This document shows positions 10,670 through 22,777 of a stretch of DNA of 64,000 nucleotides, in pieces; the first letter of the stretch is position 1; every line of letters starts with the position of its first letter. The DNA comes from Gnetum montanum (lineage: Eukaryota > Streptophyta > Gnetopsida > Gnetales > Gnetaceae). The stretch covers positions 1,164,177 through 1,228,176 of the forward strand of contig MNCI01008279.1 of the NCBI GenBank assembly GCA_015680685.1, written 5' to 3'. The notes below the pieces were generated by a model. It was not told the DNA's origin and ran no database searches. It saw nothing but the letters and a program-made list of their open reading frames with translations. The position numbers and the translations under genes are program-made.

Positions 10670-13180
10670 ATGCCTTCTTCTCATAAGAGCAACTCACCAC
10701 CTAAGGACCACACACGAGACAGTCGGCAAGATAAAAAACATAACCAAAATCAGCCAAGTCCTAAATAATATAGGATGACATATACTCATCTTGATGAGTA
10801 TATTTCTAATTTTAATTTTGTTCTCCATCAGGACAAACAACTGTGGTGGAGAGATTTGCAAGGTAACATTATGTTATCCCTAGATCAATCAAACTCTCGC
10901 ATGCTTTTTCGTGCCTTGGTAGAGATTGGCATGCAAGAGCATTTTGTGGAATACGTTGTGGAAGATTTTGACATGAGGGATTATTATCCCACAGATGCCC
11001 AACATATGAGAGACTTAAGGCAAGAGAGTCAACATGATTTTTTGAAGGGCAAAGCCCTGCACGTCCTTAGCGAAATAGGAGATGAGGAACCCCTTATCAT
11101 GGATTCTTTAGCAAACAATGTTCCTCCTCCTAACGATGGTGAGGAGGATGAGTATCAAAAACTATGATCAATGATACATATCCCTGGTTCTGATGCCCGT
11201 GAACATCAGCTGTTCACAGAAGGAACAACCACTCATGCTAAGGATAGGCACTTAGATCATCATAATGATTGGGGCCATAGCAGCCGAAGAGAAGGTACGA
11301 AACATCATCATGGAAATGGTTCCCCTTCTTCTTCTCCTTCTTCACATCACTCATCCTCTCCTTCCACATCTAGGTGCAACCACCATGAACATAAAGGTGA
11401 GGATAAAAGTAATAAGGATGAAAGACCTCGATGTGAAAGTCAAGAGAGAGGACAAGGGCAAGGACGTAGGGAGAGTAGGGAATGACGAAGACATCACAGG
11501 CGTCATGAAAGAGATGATCATGACGAGCCCCTACTCACAACCAAAAGTATGCTTGACATAATAAAGGCAATTAGGATTCCCACAAGGCATTTAAAGGATA
11601 GCCGAATCAAATGATTAGACATGAACAACATCCCACGGTTTGAAGGGGGATACAATGCTAATCCGAAAAATCATTTATAGGAATTCCACGATACCTGTGC
11701 CTTGCAGAATATAGAAAATGAGTGGCAAAAACTTAAGTTGTTTCCAAGGACACTCACTAAAGAAGCAGAGAGCTGGTACCAGTCCTTAGAGCTGAAAACC
11801 ATCAGGAGGTGAAGTATGATGCTAGAACTGTTCAACAAAAAGTATCAAATGTACTCTAGAGTGTCCAATTTGTGTAAGCAGATCCAAGGCTAGAAGCAAG
11901 GTACACACGAATCCTTGGATGCTACCATGGCCCGCTACTACACATTGTTACATTGTTGCCTGGGCCATGGGTACACTTAGCAGGATCAACTTCACCACAT
12001 TGTGGATGGGCTAAGGAATGAAACTAGAAGAACCCTTGGGACTTACGCCCAAGGGAGACTCTCACAACTTAGAGCCCATGAAGTACATAGCTTGTTGGAG
12101 CAAGTAGCAAACGAAGAAGGTGAGCTACTCAAAAGGGAAAGTGTAGAAGAGTACAACCGCGATCCCTCCCTTCAAAAGAAGGGAGTGAAATTTTGTGATG
12201 AAGAGGATGAGTCACCAATCGAAGAGTTGGTGAATCAGAAAACTTTGCTGATCCAAAAGTTAACAACTGAGATATCGGCCAAAGTAGACCAAATGTGGGA
12301 TTCCTTAGACTCAAGAATTAAAACAGTCTTGAAAATTGTAGAAGAGTCTAAGGTAGAACAAAGTAGTGACAAAGGTAAGAAAAAGTGGAGAGATTTAGGC
12401 CCTGCACATAACAAGGGTAAGTGAAAAATCACTAACTCCGATGTGGCTAAGGATTCTGATTCAGACGATGATGGTGGATGTGAGATCTACCATTATGACC
12501 ATCCTAAGGGATGTTGCCCCATCATCTCACATCTACAGGAGTCTGGGGTGTATGCGCTTAATCCAAGACTCAACCAACAACAAACACCCCGTAAGTTATA
12601 TTATCCACAAGGTAACCCAAGGCAGTTCCACCAACCCTTAACATATTATCCAAGTGGAACTCCACCACAGCCCATCGGATAGCATCAGCAGTGGCAATAC
12701 CCACAGTCATGCGGGATGCCACTACCAACACAACAGTACCCTTACCAGCAGCCCGATCCTTATGGTTATTATGTGCAATAGCCGATTTCTCCAAGTGACT
12801 CTATGGGTCACGTAACCCCCAACCGTCACTACCAAGTTCGGGAGTACTTTAGAAGAACTCCTTGTCCTCTGGGAGACATCTCACACTCATTCCATCCTCC
12901 TAATCCATCCGCACCTCTTCCACCACAGGTAGTTCCCATAACACCTCCTACTCCAACAATACAAGGGGAACTTCCTCCTCAACCGCAGCAACATCACGCT
13001 ACGAGAGCTGTAGATATCCAACCCGCTATTGGTTCTGACAACTGTAAAAATAGAAGACCTTACTTCAGAACCAAAAGCCCAGATAAACTCTCGCAACAAC
13101 AATCGGTTGAGGCCATGTACACTCCTCCATCACCATCTAACACTTCGAAGCACCCTTCAGTCCAATAGAGCGTAACGCAT
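10670..13180 (+). pseudogene. gag of E1
   Basis: Starts at ATG 10670 (MPSSHKSNS). One frame runs to the protease with nonsense codons (for example 10766, 11165, 11483, 12422, 12680, 12779, 13166) but no frameshift that I could see. Residues from about 35 form a conserved N-terminal domain; a His/Ser-rich linker follows (11171-11485); the gag core lies at 11640-12060 (WYQSLELKTIRR, MARYYTLLHCC, DGLRNETRRTLGTYAQG), then acidic and coiled-coil-like sequence, the motif YHYDHPKGCCPIISHL, and a Pro/Gln-rich tail (12560-13170). E2 has an homologous core at 54194-53883; where E2 has Trp, E1 has stops (IRR-stop, IQG-stop), which shows the stops arose by transition. Confidence 0.85.
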
Positions 13181-13969
13181 ATGGTTATGTTAACGCATAC
13201 TGTAATCGACTGGATCAAGGTAGGTCATCTTCCTAGGAAACTAACTAACCTTGGGAGCCTCTTAATCTATTTGCAGATCACCGAAAATAAACCACATAGG
13301 GCTCTTCTTAACTCAGGTTCCGGAGTTAACTTAATTTCACGAGAGATGTATCACGCCTGGAACCTACCCCAACTTAAGAAGAGTAACATTCAACTAGAGC
13401 TGGCAGACCAGTCCATCACCATTCCCTTGGGATTGGTGGAAGACATCATTACCACTGTGTGTGGTTGGTCTTACCCAACTGATTTTCTAGTGATTGATGT
13501 AAACAACAATGAAGGGGACTTCCTGGTTATAATGGGAAGGGCATGGATAAGCACAGTAGACGCATGCCTTAGGATCCACGATCTTTCCTTGGAAATTTTC
13601 AAGATCAACATATGTGGGAAGATCGAGAAGAGGAAAGTTCAATGCATCATATAAAGTGATTCATCGGGTGATGACATGGAGGAAATGCCTCCATGTAACA
13701 AGTGTGCCCATGAAACTTTGAACCAAAGATGCCTGTATGTAGCAACCACACAAGAAGTAGTAGACACCCTGTGGTTGACAGCTTGAAGGAGTAGAAATAT
13801 GTGCATGGAATGAACTGAGGAAACCCATGCCCGTAACGAAGGCATAGACACATTGAAATATAAGCATTGCCAACTTCCACCCCTCAACCTAAGAACATCA
13901 ATTAGGAGAAGTTGGGCACTTCTTCAAAATTCAAACAAATGCTCATTATTTTGGATCTCTCCCTTATAA
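13181..13969 (+). pseudogene. Aspartic protease and truncated pol linker of E1
   Basis: In frame with gag. Key motifs are WIKVGHLPRKL, then ALLNSGSGVNLISREMY, LELADQSITIPLGLVEDII and DFLVIMGRAWISTVDA. The catalytic Asp is replaced by Asn (LNSGS; E4 has LDSGS at about 63680). After a stop at 13652 the frame continues through CNKCAHETLNQRC, which parallels a Cys-containing segment after protease in E4, and stops at 13967. RT should follow but sequence instead joins 3' non-coding DNA near 13910-13970. Non-functional. Confidence 0.85.
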
Positions 13970-15867
13970 CTTAATCATGGGGAAGATGGCCACCCATGCT
14001 AATCATATGGGGCCCTCAGCTCTTTTAAGTTTTTGTTTTACAAGTTTTTGTTTTACAACATTTTTGTTTTACACATTTTTGTTTTACATCATCGTTATAC
14101 TTTTCCAATTTGTGTGTGTATGTGTGTGTGATCCACCCTATAAGTTTGTCCCATAATAAGCATTCTTCATGATGGTATGAACTATTTTCATATTGATTGC
14201 TAATGTTGGTTTTTACCTCTAAGTCACAATGTTGATACTAAGGTATGTTTCTTTTGATATGGCAGGCAATGAGTTCACTTCATCCATCCATCCACCAATT
14301 TCTATGATCTCTCTCGGCTTGGGAATGTATAGTCCTTTTCTAATAAGAACTTTAATAAATCAGTGACTAGGGATTTCTCAAACTAAGGAAGGACTCAAGG
14401 ATTGAAAAGGGTGTGACTTCAAAGGAACTTGATGCTTTTGTGTTGGTCATTCTCTTGGGTGCTTGAATGTTTCTTCTTGAGTTTTCTTGTCGTTCTTATG
14501 TTACCCAACTATTGGAAGCTGAGACAATAAAAATAAGAAGTATTTGCATGGTGTGGTTCTCACACATAAAAACACAAAACAAAAAACAAAAAAACAAGTG
14601 AGAATTCAAAGCACACCCCTTAGAGGAATAAACTCGGGCTACAAGTGTTGGTTATGGAACCAAAAGTGTTCCCTCTAACTAAGGCCCTTCTCACTTCCCA
14701 TTCTTTCCTTTGTTTCATCGAAATGGTGGTGGCTCTTGGAGTGTGCATTCTTGTTGCCCAAGTGGATGGTTTAACCAAATGCGTTGATGTGAAATCACTG
14801 GATGTGGTTGGTTTGAGGGCAGATTTGGAATGAGATTTACCAAGTTACATTAATCATGACACACACAAGGGGTTGTACACCACCTTATTCTTGGGATTCT
14901 ATTCCATTTCTCTTCTTTTCATCCTTCTCTCCATTATTCACCTCATTTCCGGTTGTATCATTAGTGTATATATTTTGGTCGATGCATTGTTTTCTTTTTG
15001 GTAAATTCTTGTGGTTAAGACTTTAACTCTTGTTCCAAATGACATTTCCTGAGCCTACAGACTCTTTGAATGTGGGTTTGTCAGGGCATTAAGGGCATCA
15101 TCCTACTTTGGGGAGGACCCACTGACATTCCTATTTGGAGCCTTAGTTAAATTCTTTCCCTTAACATTTTGCAATTAATTTTATTTTTTTTCATTTCCAT
15201 CTTGACACCCATTTCATTGATGCCATAGTTTTCCATTTTTCTCTATCTATCTTACTCCTTTTCTTTCTCCATTCTAACGCTACCAGAGGTTCACGATTAG
15301 TCATGGGGGTACGGGGCCTGTTTTTTTTTTATTCTCTCCTAGCCCCAAAATTTTTGATTTTCTTCCTAACCCCTACACCTTTGGTAGTCATCCTTAATAT
15401 ATTCCCAGATCCATATCAGCCATACCACAACCTAGCCAATGAGTTTACACCGAAGCAAGGTATCAATTACATGATGATTCAATTACCCTTGCTAATATAT
15501 GATTGTGTTGTATGTGCAGATGGTGGAAATGCAAACAACGGATTGGATCTGGAGCAAACACTTGGAGTGGAGCTGTGCTAAACGCAACCATGCAAGGAGC
15601 AAGATCGATGGCGTGCTTACAGATGGACAACGAAGGTGCAATCTTGGCATTGGCAGTAGCAACACTTCTTTCTCTCTCTCTTTCTTAGCTACCAACAAAG
15701 GCCTGATGTCATTGTAATAACGTGTTCACCCTTGTTGTCATGAACACTAATTTTGTTAAGTCTTGTAATAATGATCCGTTCACATGTCATCCCATTAGTT
15801 CCATTCCCCTCAATAATTCCATACCCACCTGATATTATTGTAAGGAACTCAAGGATGAGTTTTCATT
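13970..15867 (+). other. 3' non-coding region of E1 shared with E4 and E2
   Basis: No RT, RNase H or INT. Blocks match E4 in order: the ATGGGGAAGATGGCCA region at 13976 (E4 near 60100), AAGGGTGTGACTTCAA at 14406 (E4 near 59665), a 60-codon patch at 14740-14833 with a CVDVKSLDVV motif (E4 59310-59246, CVDARSLDVV) and TACTTTGGGGAGGACCCACT at 15103 (E4 near 58960, E2 near 51480). Short open frames at 14645-14833 and 15303-15717 are not conserved as proteins across copies beyond the one patch, so I treat this as conserved RNA sequence, not as genes. Confidence 0.65.
14029..14089 (+). repeat. TTTTTGTTTTACA tandem repeat
   Basis: Four adjacent copies of a 14-16 bp unit TTTTTGTTTTACA with variable linker. 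E4 carries the same unit at 60012-60060 on its strand (TGTAAAACAAAAA twice), so the repeat predates their split. A TG-rich microsatellite follows at 14112-14130. Confidence 0.75.
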
Positions 15868-15881
15868 CAATCATGGGGATA
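15868..15881 (+). other. Polypurine tract of E1
   Basis: CAATCATGGGGATA lies directly before the 3' LTR, where the plus-strand primer must be. E2 and E4 have CATGGGGGTA at the same place. Confidence 0.7.
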
Positions 15882-16881
15882 TGATGAGACGCAATATCAC
15901 ATGCATCGCGATATCACATATGTGATATTGCAGCCGTTGCGATATCACATCCCATGTGATATCGCGTACGTGATATCACATTGTCCCCTACGATATCGCG
16001 TACGCAATATTGTGGTCCACCGCTAAATCTATAAATAAGAGGTGGCACTCCCTTCATTTCCCATCCTAGGCTAGAAGTAGCGAAGCTTTGGTATTTTAGT
16101 CACTCCAAAGATAAAATATTTCCCATGTGCCCGCAGTAAGAGTTCCCAAGTAAACGGTTCTTTATTCAAGCAGCTTTGTACCTGAACGCAAGTTGTGTAC
16201 AGCAATAAATATGAGCTTTGTGGATAAACCTTGTAGTACATGGATAGGTTTTATTACATGTTATTTCCTACCTGTCGTTAGTGTGGCATGAGTACGACTT
16301 GGTTACGAGCATTGACGAATGTGTACAACTAACCAAGGAATCGGCTACTCATCGTAATTAGATTCTCTTACCCTTGTCTCCTAGAACATGGGATGAGTAT
16401 GACTTGATTACGAGCATCTATAGATATGTACAGCTAGTCAAAGAATCGGCTGCTCATCACACTTAGGCTAGTTAGGTGCCTCAGTACGACCACTTCTAGC
16501 ACGTGCGTTACGTCTGGTGATCCCAGTAACGATTAGCATTCGGTAGCCACAGTTGCATAGTTCAGGGTGTGTACGGTAAGTGGGAATGGATGCTGACGCT
16601 AGTTAATTTAGACTTAGGACATTAATTAGAGTTAGTTAGTTTCTCAACCCTTTGCTCTTAGTGTAGAAGACATAAAACCAGAAAAGACCAAAAAAATCAT
16701 ATACATCATACTTACTTAACCATACACCGTGACAACAACAAGTATGTCTAGGAAGACAACGAATGATTAACCCCAAGTGTTCCATGGGGAATTTAGGCAT
16801 TTAGTCTATAGAGTTCGACTAGATCGTGTGTGTGACGCTCGTTTTGTATGGTTGAGTGTAGGGGTACCTCACCACTCATCA
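15882..16881 (+). repeat. 3' LTR of E1
   Basis: Same length as the 5' LTR, starts TGATGAG and ends CTCATCA. GATATC array at 15890-16012, TATAAATA at 16030-16037. Followed by the target duplication CTACT. Confidence 0.95.
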
Positions 16882-19451
16882 CTACTCTTAATCCTTGTAG
16901 AGCTAAAATCTTCTAAAATTAGCTCCAAACCCTAAGTAGAGGAAAAGATCAAAGATTGAATTCATGTAAGATATAAAATGGAACCTAGAATGGAAAATAC
17001 TTATGTAGATCTAAATGATTAGGGAGACTTGCATGAAGTTTCTCTTCTATTCATAGGATATCCCTTTTTAGATTACTCTTTTATATATCGATAAAGTAAA
17101 TGAATGATTTCTAGTAAAGGGATTGCTAGGAAATTATACTCATAAAGGCATGCTAGGGTTAAACTAGTTGGATAGTTACCAATTGAAAACTAAAGATAAA
17201 AAGAAAATGCAATTAGTCTTAAATTTATAAAATTAAAATAAACATTATTTTTAAAAAATTATATACCCCCAATGTTGTTCTAGTAATTTACCTTAGGTAC
17301 TACATAATAAATATGTCATCTTGAAATACTAATCAAACTCCAAGTTATAAACCCAAATGTAAATATATAGGATGCTATCCCATGCTACGTTTCTAAAATT
17401 AAAATTAAAATAAAATTAATTAATTATAAAATATATATCACATACATAACAAAAAAGGCTTACCTCATGCTTGATGTAGAACCTCATATGAGCTAATGTC
17501 CTATCCAATATTCAAAACTTCAACAAGGGGCTAGTGCACATATGCTAGAAATGAAATAAATTAAAATATCAAATACCTATTACCAAAGTGTTTAGTAAGC
17601 ACATTGCTTAGTTATGTGCTCCTCAAAAAATAGAATAATAATAAGATAAAGAAGAAACCAATAAAATACCCAGAATAGCTAAAAGATAAAAGCAAGACAA
17701 CTGTAACTATAAACTTAAAAATATAATCACAAATAAAGATCGTATATGAATTAAACCTTAAAATATACAAGGCTATCTATGTATACCAAAATAAAGGGCA
17801 TAGTTATAAGAAAAAAGGCTAGATAAAGAATATATCAATAGTTCAAGTCATAATACATAACAATTGAGATGGGATATTTAGAAACAAGTTGTTACATCTT
17901 TCCTATATCACCTAGATTAAAATTCAAGATGAAAAACATATATAGAAGAGTTAGTTTTTAAATTAATTAAGTACAAGTTGACTTAACATGATAAAATAAG
18001 TAGTAATTTATCATAAACCAAAAGGAAATGTGTTCAAATTACTACACCAATAAAGTTAAATAAAGAAAACATAGAATTATGTACATAACTTCTTGTATCT
18101 AGGAGCATGACAACCTCTTCATTACTTATTATCAATTTTGTACATCAGAGGCATAAGTAGTGTAGTTTTTATCCAACTCTTAGATCTAAGGATATTTTAG
18201 GATTATGTAAAACTCTACAATTTACTATCAAGTTTATATAGAAATTTATATTATATTTTAACTAAATCATAAATATTAAAATCCTTAATATAAAAAATAG
18301 GTAACTAATGTAATAGAGAATGAGTGGTTTACATTTAATATAGAAGTAATATATCATATTTTTCTAAGATAAAGGAGCTTATACATCCAATATATGCTCT
18401 ATTTTATGTTCTTATGTTTATATTTCATGCATATGTTTATTTTAAGCTCTATTATGAACATTATGATTTTAAATGCTTATTTATATGAATATGCATGTAT
18501 GTTGGCTTCACAGCCTTCCTAAATTTGTTAAATGTTAATGTTTTTTTCTCCAATATATTTGATGATTATGTATGATGTTTCTCATAAAGAATATAAGTTG
18601 ATATTGCAGGGGTTTTTTTTTCTGCATTTTTTGGGGTTGTGTTTATTGTAGAAGAGTGTTAACCATGAATGCCTCTAAATGTCTTATGTTTATTAAGAAA
18701 AATGTCAAGACAAAGCCATATTCATGCTTTTTTCACATTTATTTACATTTTTAAGCATGTTTCAAGTCTAATTAAGTCCCAATTATGTCATAGCTTTTGT
18801 CTAATGCATGGACATTTTTATGCATGTTGAAGTCCTCTTATGTGTATGTTAAAAGCAGGATAATTTTCATGTTTAAATGTATGAAAGTGGCCTCAAAATG
18901 TTTTAAAGAATCCTCTTATGTCAAGATGTATTTCCAAGTATTTGAAGTACACATTCATGTGTAATTTTATTATCCAGTTTCATCTTAAGTTGTCCATTCA
19001 TGGAAAATCTCATTTGCATCTCAAATTTCTTCACATGTGCATTATCATGTTTATAGACTAATTTAGTCCATTTTGCACTAAATCCAAGCTTCTTAAGCTA
19101 TATCCAAGCTATTATAACCGTCACATTTAGCAAAATATCCTTTAATTTTAAGCTATGGTTCTTTGTTTGTTTTTTCCACTACAACCATGACAATACCCTA
19201 ACTTATGGTTTATACAAAGTTCAAACTAACCTATGATAAACTTGTGATATACATAGAGTAAAAATGTCTCCATTTAGGCTACCATGACCTCATCATGACT
19301 TGTGATATTATAACATAAGGCCTCCATAAGTCATGGTCTTAATAGTTTACATGTAAGAGTGAGGATAGTAAATTTCAAGGCTTAGAGGTTACAACAACCT
19401 AACTATAACATGTGGTCAAGTAATCATGATTTGACCACTATCAATGGTTAT
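16882..19451. other. AT-rich DNA, no gene recognised
   Basis: Continuation of the locus interrupted by E1. Around 17460-17560 the text GGCTAGTGCACATATGCTAG resembles the 3' part of the Tekay-like LTR at 22650-22670, hinting at an older LTR remnant, but similarity is too short to call. Nothing else seen. Confidence 0.4.
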
Positions 19452-21239
19452 TGTAACACCATCTTTCTAAACTTTAGATTGGAGAGCATTACATTGGGTA
19501 AAACTCCTAAAGAACAATTGGCCATGATAAGAAAGCAAAATAACGAATGAAATACTAGGAGAAGTAATAAAAAAGAAACCTAGTGAGAATCCATGACCCA
19601 AGAACAAAGATGAGACTAAGCAGTGGAAGAAAAATAATGCATAAATATAAAATTATGTTAAACATATCTGTTGGAAATTTGAACTAACTTGATAGAGAAA
19701 AATTTAAAAAGTTTACTGGAAATTATATAAAAAATCAGAGAATTGAATGAATGGAAATCTAAATCTCCATAAATATATTATCAACATAATATCAAGGTCT
19801 AGCCCATACAAAATACATAAAACCAATAATTGGAAAAGAGGGAAATAACATCTAAAACAATGATGAAATTTCTAATACATAAATAGCCAAGCTTAAATTT
19901 GGAAGCATAACATTGCAAACCATAATAGAATAGCTTAACGAACTATCCAAGATCTCCAATCTCCACTAAATTTGTTCAACATACAAGAAAATGGATTATT
20001 AGTATATAACTAAGTGAGAAATTTTGGCACCCTCTCCAGTCAAAGAATGGGTAGATCTTATGAGAGTTAGGTGGAGCATGGCTACCCTACAAAGATGTTA
20101 GTTCATGAACATCTACATTAGAAAACAAATATGAAGCCAAACATCCAACCACCAAACATTACAAAACCAAGAATTTCAACTCCAATCATTATCACAAAAA
20201 AGAAGGCTAGCACACACCACACTCAATGTCAAATGTGTATTAAGTTGTTATGTGTACTTTTCCAAATTACAAAGTCAAATTGTAACCAAACCAAATATCA
20301 AACTACCATGTACATAAATTTATTATTAGTCTCAATCTAAACAATATCTATCTTTAAGACTCACTTAATACATTCACAAAATACTAGTGCTAAAGGCATC
20401 TAACAAGATTCACCTCTAACATTTTATAGGCATTAACCAAAAAGAACTAATGATCCATAAAATCACCCTCTCATGTAGAATGGGACCTATAATGAAAGCC
20501 ATACTTATGCATCCTAGTCAAGGTCAATCATCAAACATCTTCAAGAAGCTCATCTTCAACTAGCCATACAAACTTGGTGCTAGTTCTAACATCCAATCAT
20601 CCAACAAGCATATAAACATGGCAAACCAAACTAATATTGGAGGGTAGTAACAAAACCAAAATAATCCAAATCATCAAGGAAATCCATCAATCCAATAGCT
20701 GCTAATAAAAGAGACCAATCTAAAGGACTATATAACACCATCAAGCCTAAACAAATCACATAGAATTTCAACATTGAAAAAGAACCTAATCCAACATTTA
20801 AAGAGATCTCATATAAGGGTAAATATTTAAAACAATAAGAAGACCAAAATGTCCAAAAACCACTAATCATGTAAGGACCAATATTCAAATCATGTAATAA
20901 TCACTCTACTAACTAGGATGTTCCAAAACTTTAAACCTAATGAGAAGTGTGGAAAAATAAAAATATGGAAGAAAGTATTCATTAACAACCTAAGAGGTTA
21001 AAAGGACAAGATAAAGATCCAAGATGATTGATGGGGAAAACCAAAAATCAACCAAGGTTCATTCCAAGAAATATTTACTCATGTAAAGAAAATATCCAAT
21101 ATTTAAGGACCTAAAAGAAAATACCTTAAATTCAACAAGGTAAAAGAAATGACAAAGTTTTAAGAAGATTTGAAATCAAGAAAACCAATCCCCATACTAA
21201 ACTAGAGGACCAAACTTCATAAGAAACATTTTCATTGCA

Positions 21240-21535
21240 ATGCTAGGCTTGTAGAAGAGATATCTCTAGAAATAGGAGGTCTCTATGAGGATATGTCTAA
21301 GATCTCAAAGAGATGTCTACAGGAGGGTAGAGACATTTTGGATAGGCTAGAAATGTCTATAGGAAGATGTCTCTAAATTGGAGGAGACATCTACAAAAGA
21401 AGAAAGACATCTTAGGCAAAGTAGAGATGTCTCTAGGTAGACATCTCTTAGGAAGAGGAGACATCTACACTAGGTAGGAGACATCTTTTATAAGGAAGAG
21501 ATGTCTTCCTAGGTGACTTGGCTTGTGGGGAAGTC
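21240..21535. repeat. GAGATGTCTC/GAGACATCTC minisatellite in LTR A
   Basis: More than a dozen copies of the 8-10 bp core AGATGTCT or AGACATCT, in both orientations, spaced 12-35 bp. Opposite orientations are reverse complements, so the stretch can form many hairpins. A matching array lies at the equivalent place in LTR B. Confidence 0.8.
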
Positions 21536-22777
21536 ATCTTTCTAAGACCAAGGACATTAGTACAAGCAAGAAAAGATCAAGATTCAATGAGGAAGAAACC
21601 TAATCAATGGTAAATAATAAGGAAATCAAAAGTAAGAATTCCAATAATCCAAGAAAAATAATTTATGAAGAACAAGAATAATCCATTGAAATAACAGGTG
21701 TGGAAAACTGAAATTGACATAAATATAGAATGAAAAACTCACAATGAGAAAAACTAATTTTCTCATAACTAAGATAATAATATGAATGATGAAAAATGAT
21801 TCAATTAAAATCATTATGAAAATAAAGACTCTAAACTATATATTAAACAAAACCATTCCACATTCTCTTTCTAGATACAAGATAATATGAAACACAAATT
21901 ACATACATACCCAAAAATTTATAAAATTTTTGGGTATAAAATTTATACCAAAAATAAATTATACATACATCAAGTCTTCCAAATCAACATTCCAAGGCAA
22001 TTAAAACAATATTCATTAGTCCTCAAATAACATAATATTACAAAATTTTAATATTACTAAACCCATCTCATGAGAGTACACAAACCTACAATTGTGAATG
22101 AAAAACAATCCAAGATTACTTAGCTCCAAATATACACAATGAAAAGAGCAATACAACAAAGATCCAATGAAGAACACAACCGATCCCAACACCTCCACTA
22201 GCTTCAATCTTTCATAACACCTTTCCATTGTGATCTTGAATCATCAAGATGTATAGAATGAAAGAGCTGTAGAAATTTTAATAAAATATTAACAAAAATC
22301 ATTAGAAGGAAAAAATCATCCAATTACGAAAACAAGCATTGAACTAAAAAAATATTACCATTAATCTTTCTCATCTAATATGTAACTTTCTCTATTCTTA
22401 TTTAACATTCAAACATACTAAAGTAACCAATAAAGCATGTGATAATAAACCACTAATTTAAAAATATCTCATTAACCTTCTAAAAATAAAACTAAAACTA
22501 ATTAAATTAAATACAATTCAAGTTACTACCAATATAACATAATAAACAAGATCATAAAATATACTCTCATGAATATATTTCTTGAAATATATCATCAACC
22601 ATGCCATGCTCCTAGCTAACCTGTAATGAAATCCTATTATACTCAACAATAGGATTAGTGTACATATGCTAAATGGTATAAGTATACATGTAAATATCTA
22701 AATACTCAAAGATACATAATAAAATTAATTCATACATGCATCTCAAAGCCCATCAACATGAAACATGAAGTGCTTAA

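Larger units (their letters stand above)
9530..16881 (+). mobile_element. E1: Athila-like LTR element lacking RT, RNase H and INT
   Basis: Both LTRs are exactly 1000 bp (9530-10529 and 15882-16881), start TGATGAG and end CTCATCA. The 5-bp flanks are CTACT at 9525-9529 and CTACT at 16882-16886, a perfect target duplication, so both ends are certain. A tRNA-Asp-like primer site follows the 5' LTR and a purine-rich tract precedes the 3' LTR. The interior codes gag and protease in one frame and then passes directly to 3' non-coding sequence; pol after protease is absent. Comparison with E4 shows the missing piece is about 2.9 kb. The LTRs differ by many transitions but no length change, so it is old and non-autonomous. 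Confidence 0.95.

Noticed and set aside
16882-17700. Further Tekay-like LTR remnant
   Set aside because: Only a short stretch near 17500 resembles the LTR; no ends or longer alignment could be supported.
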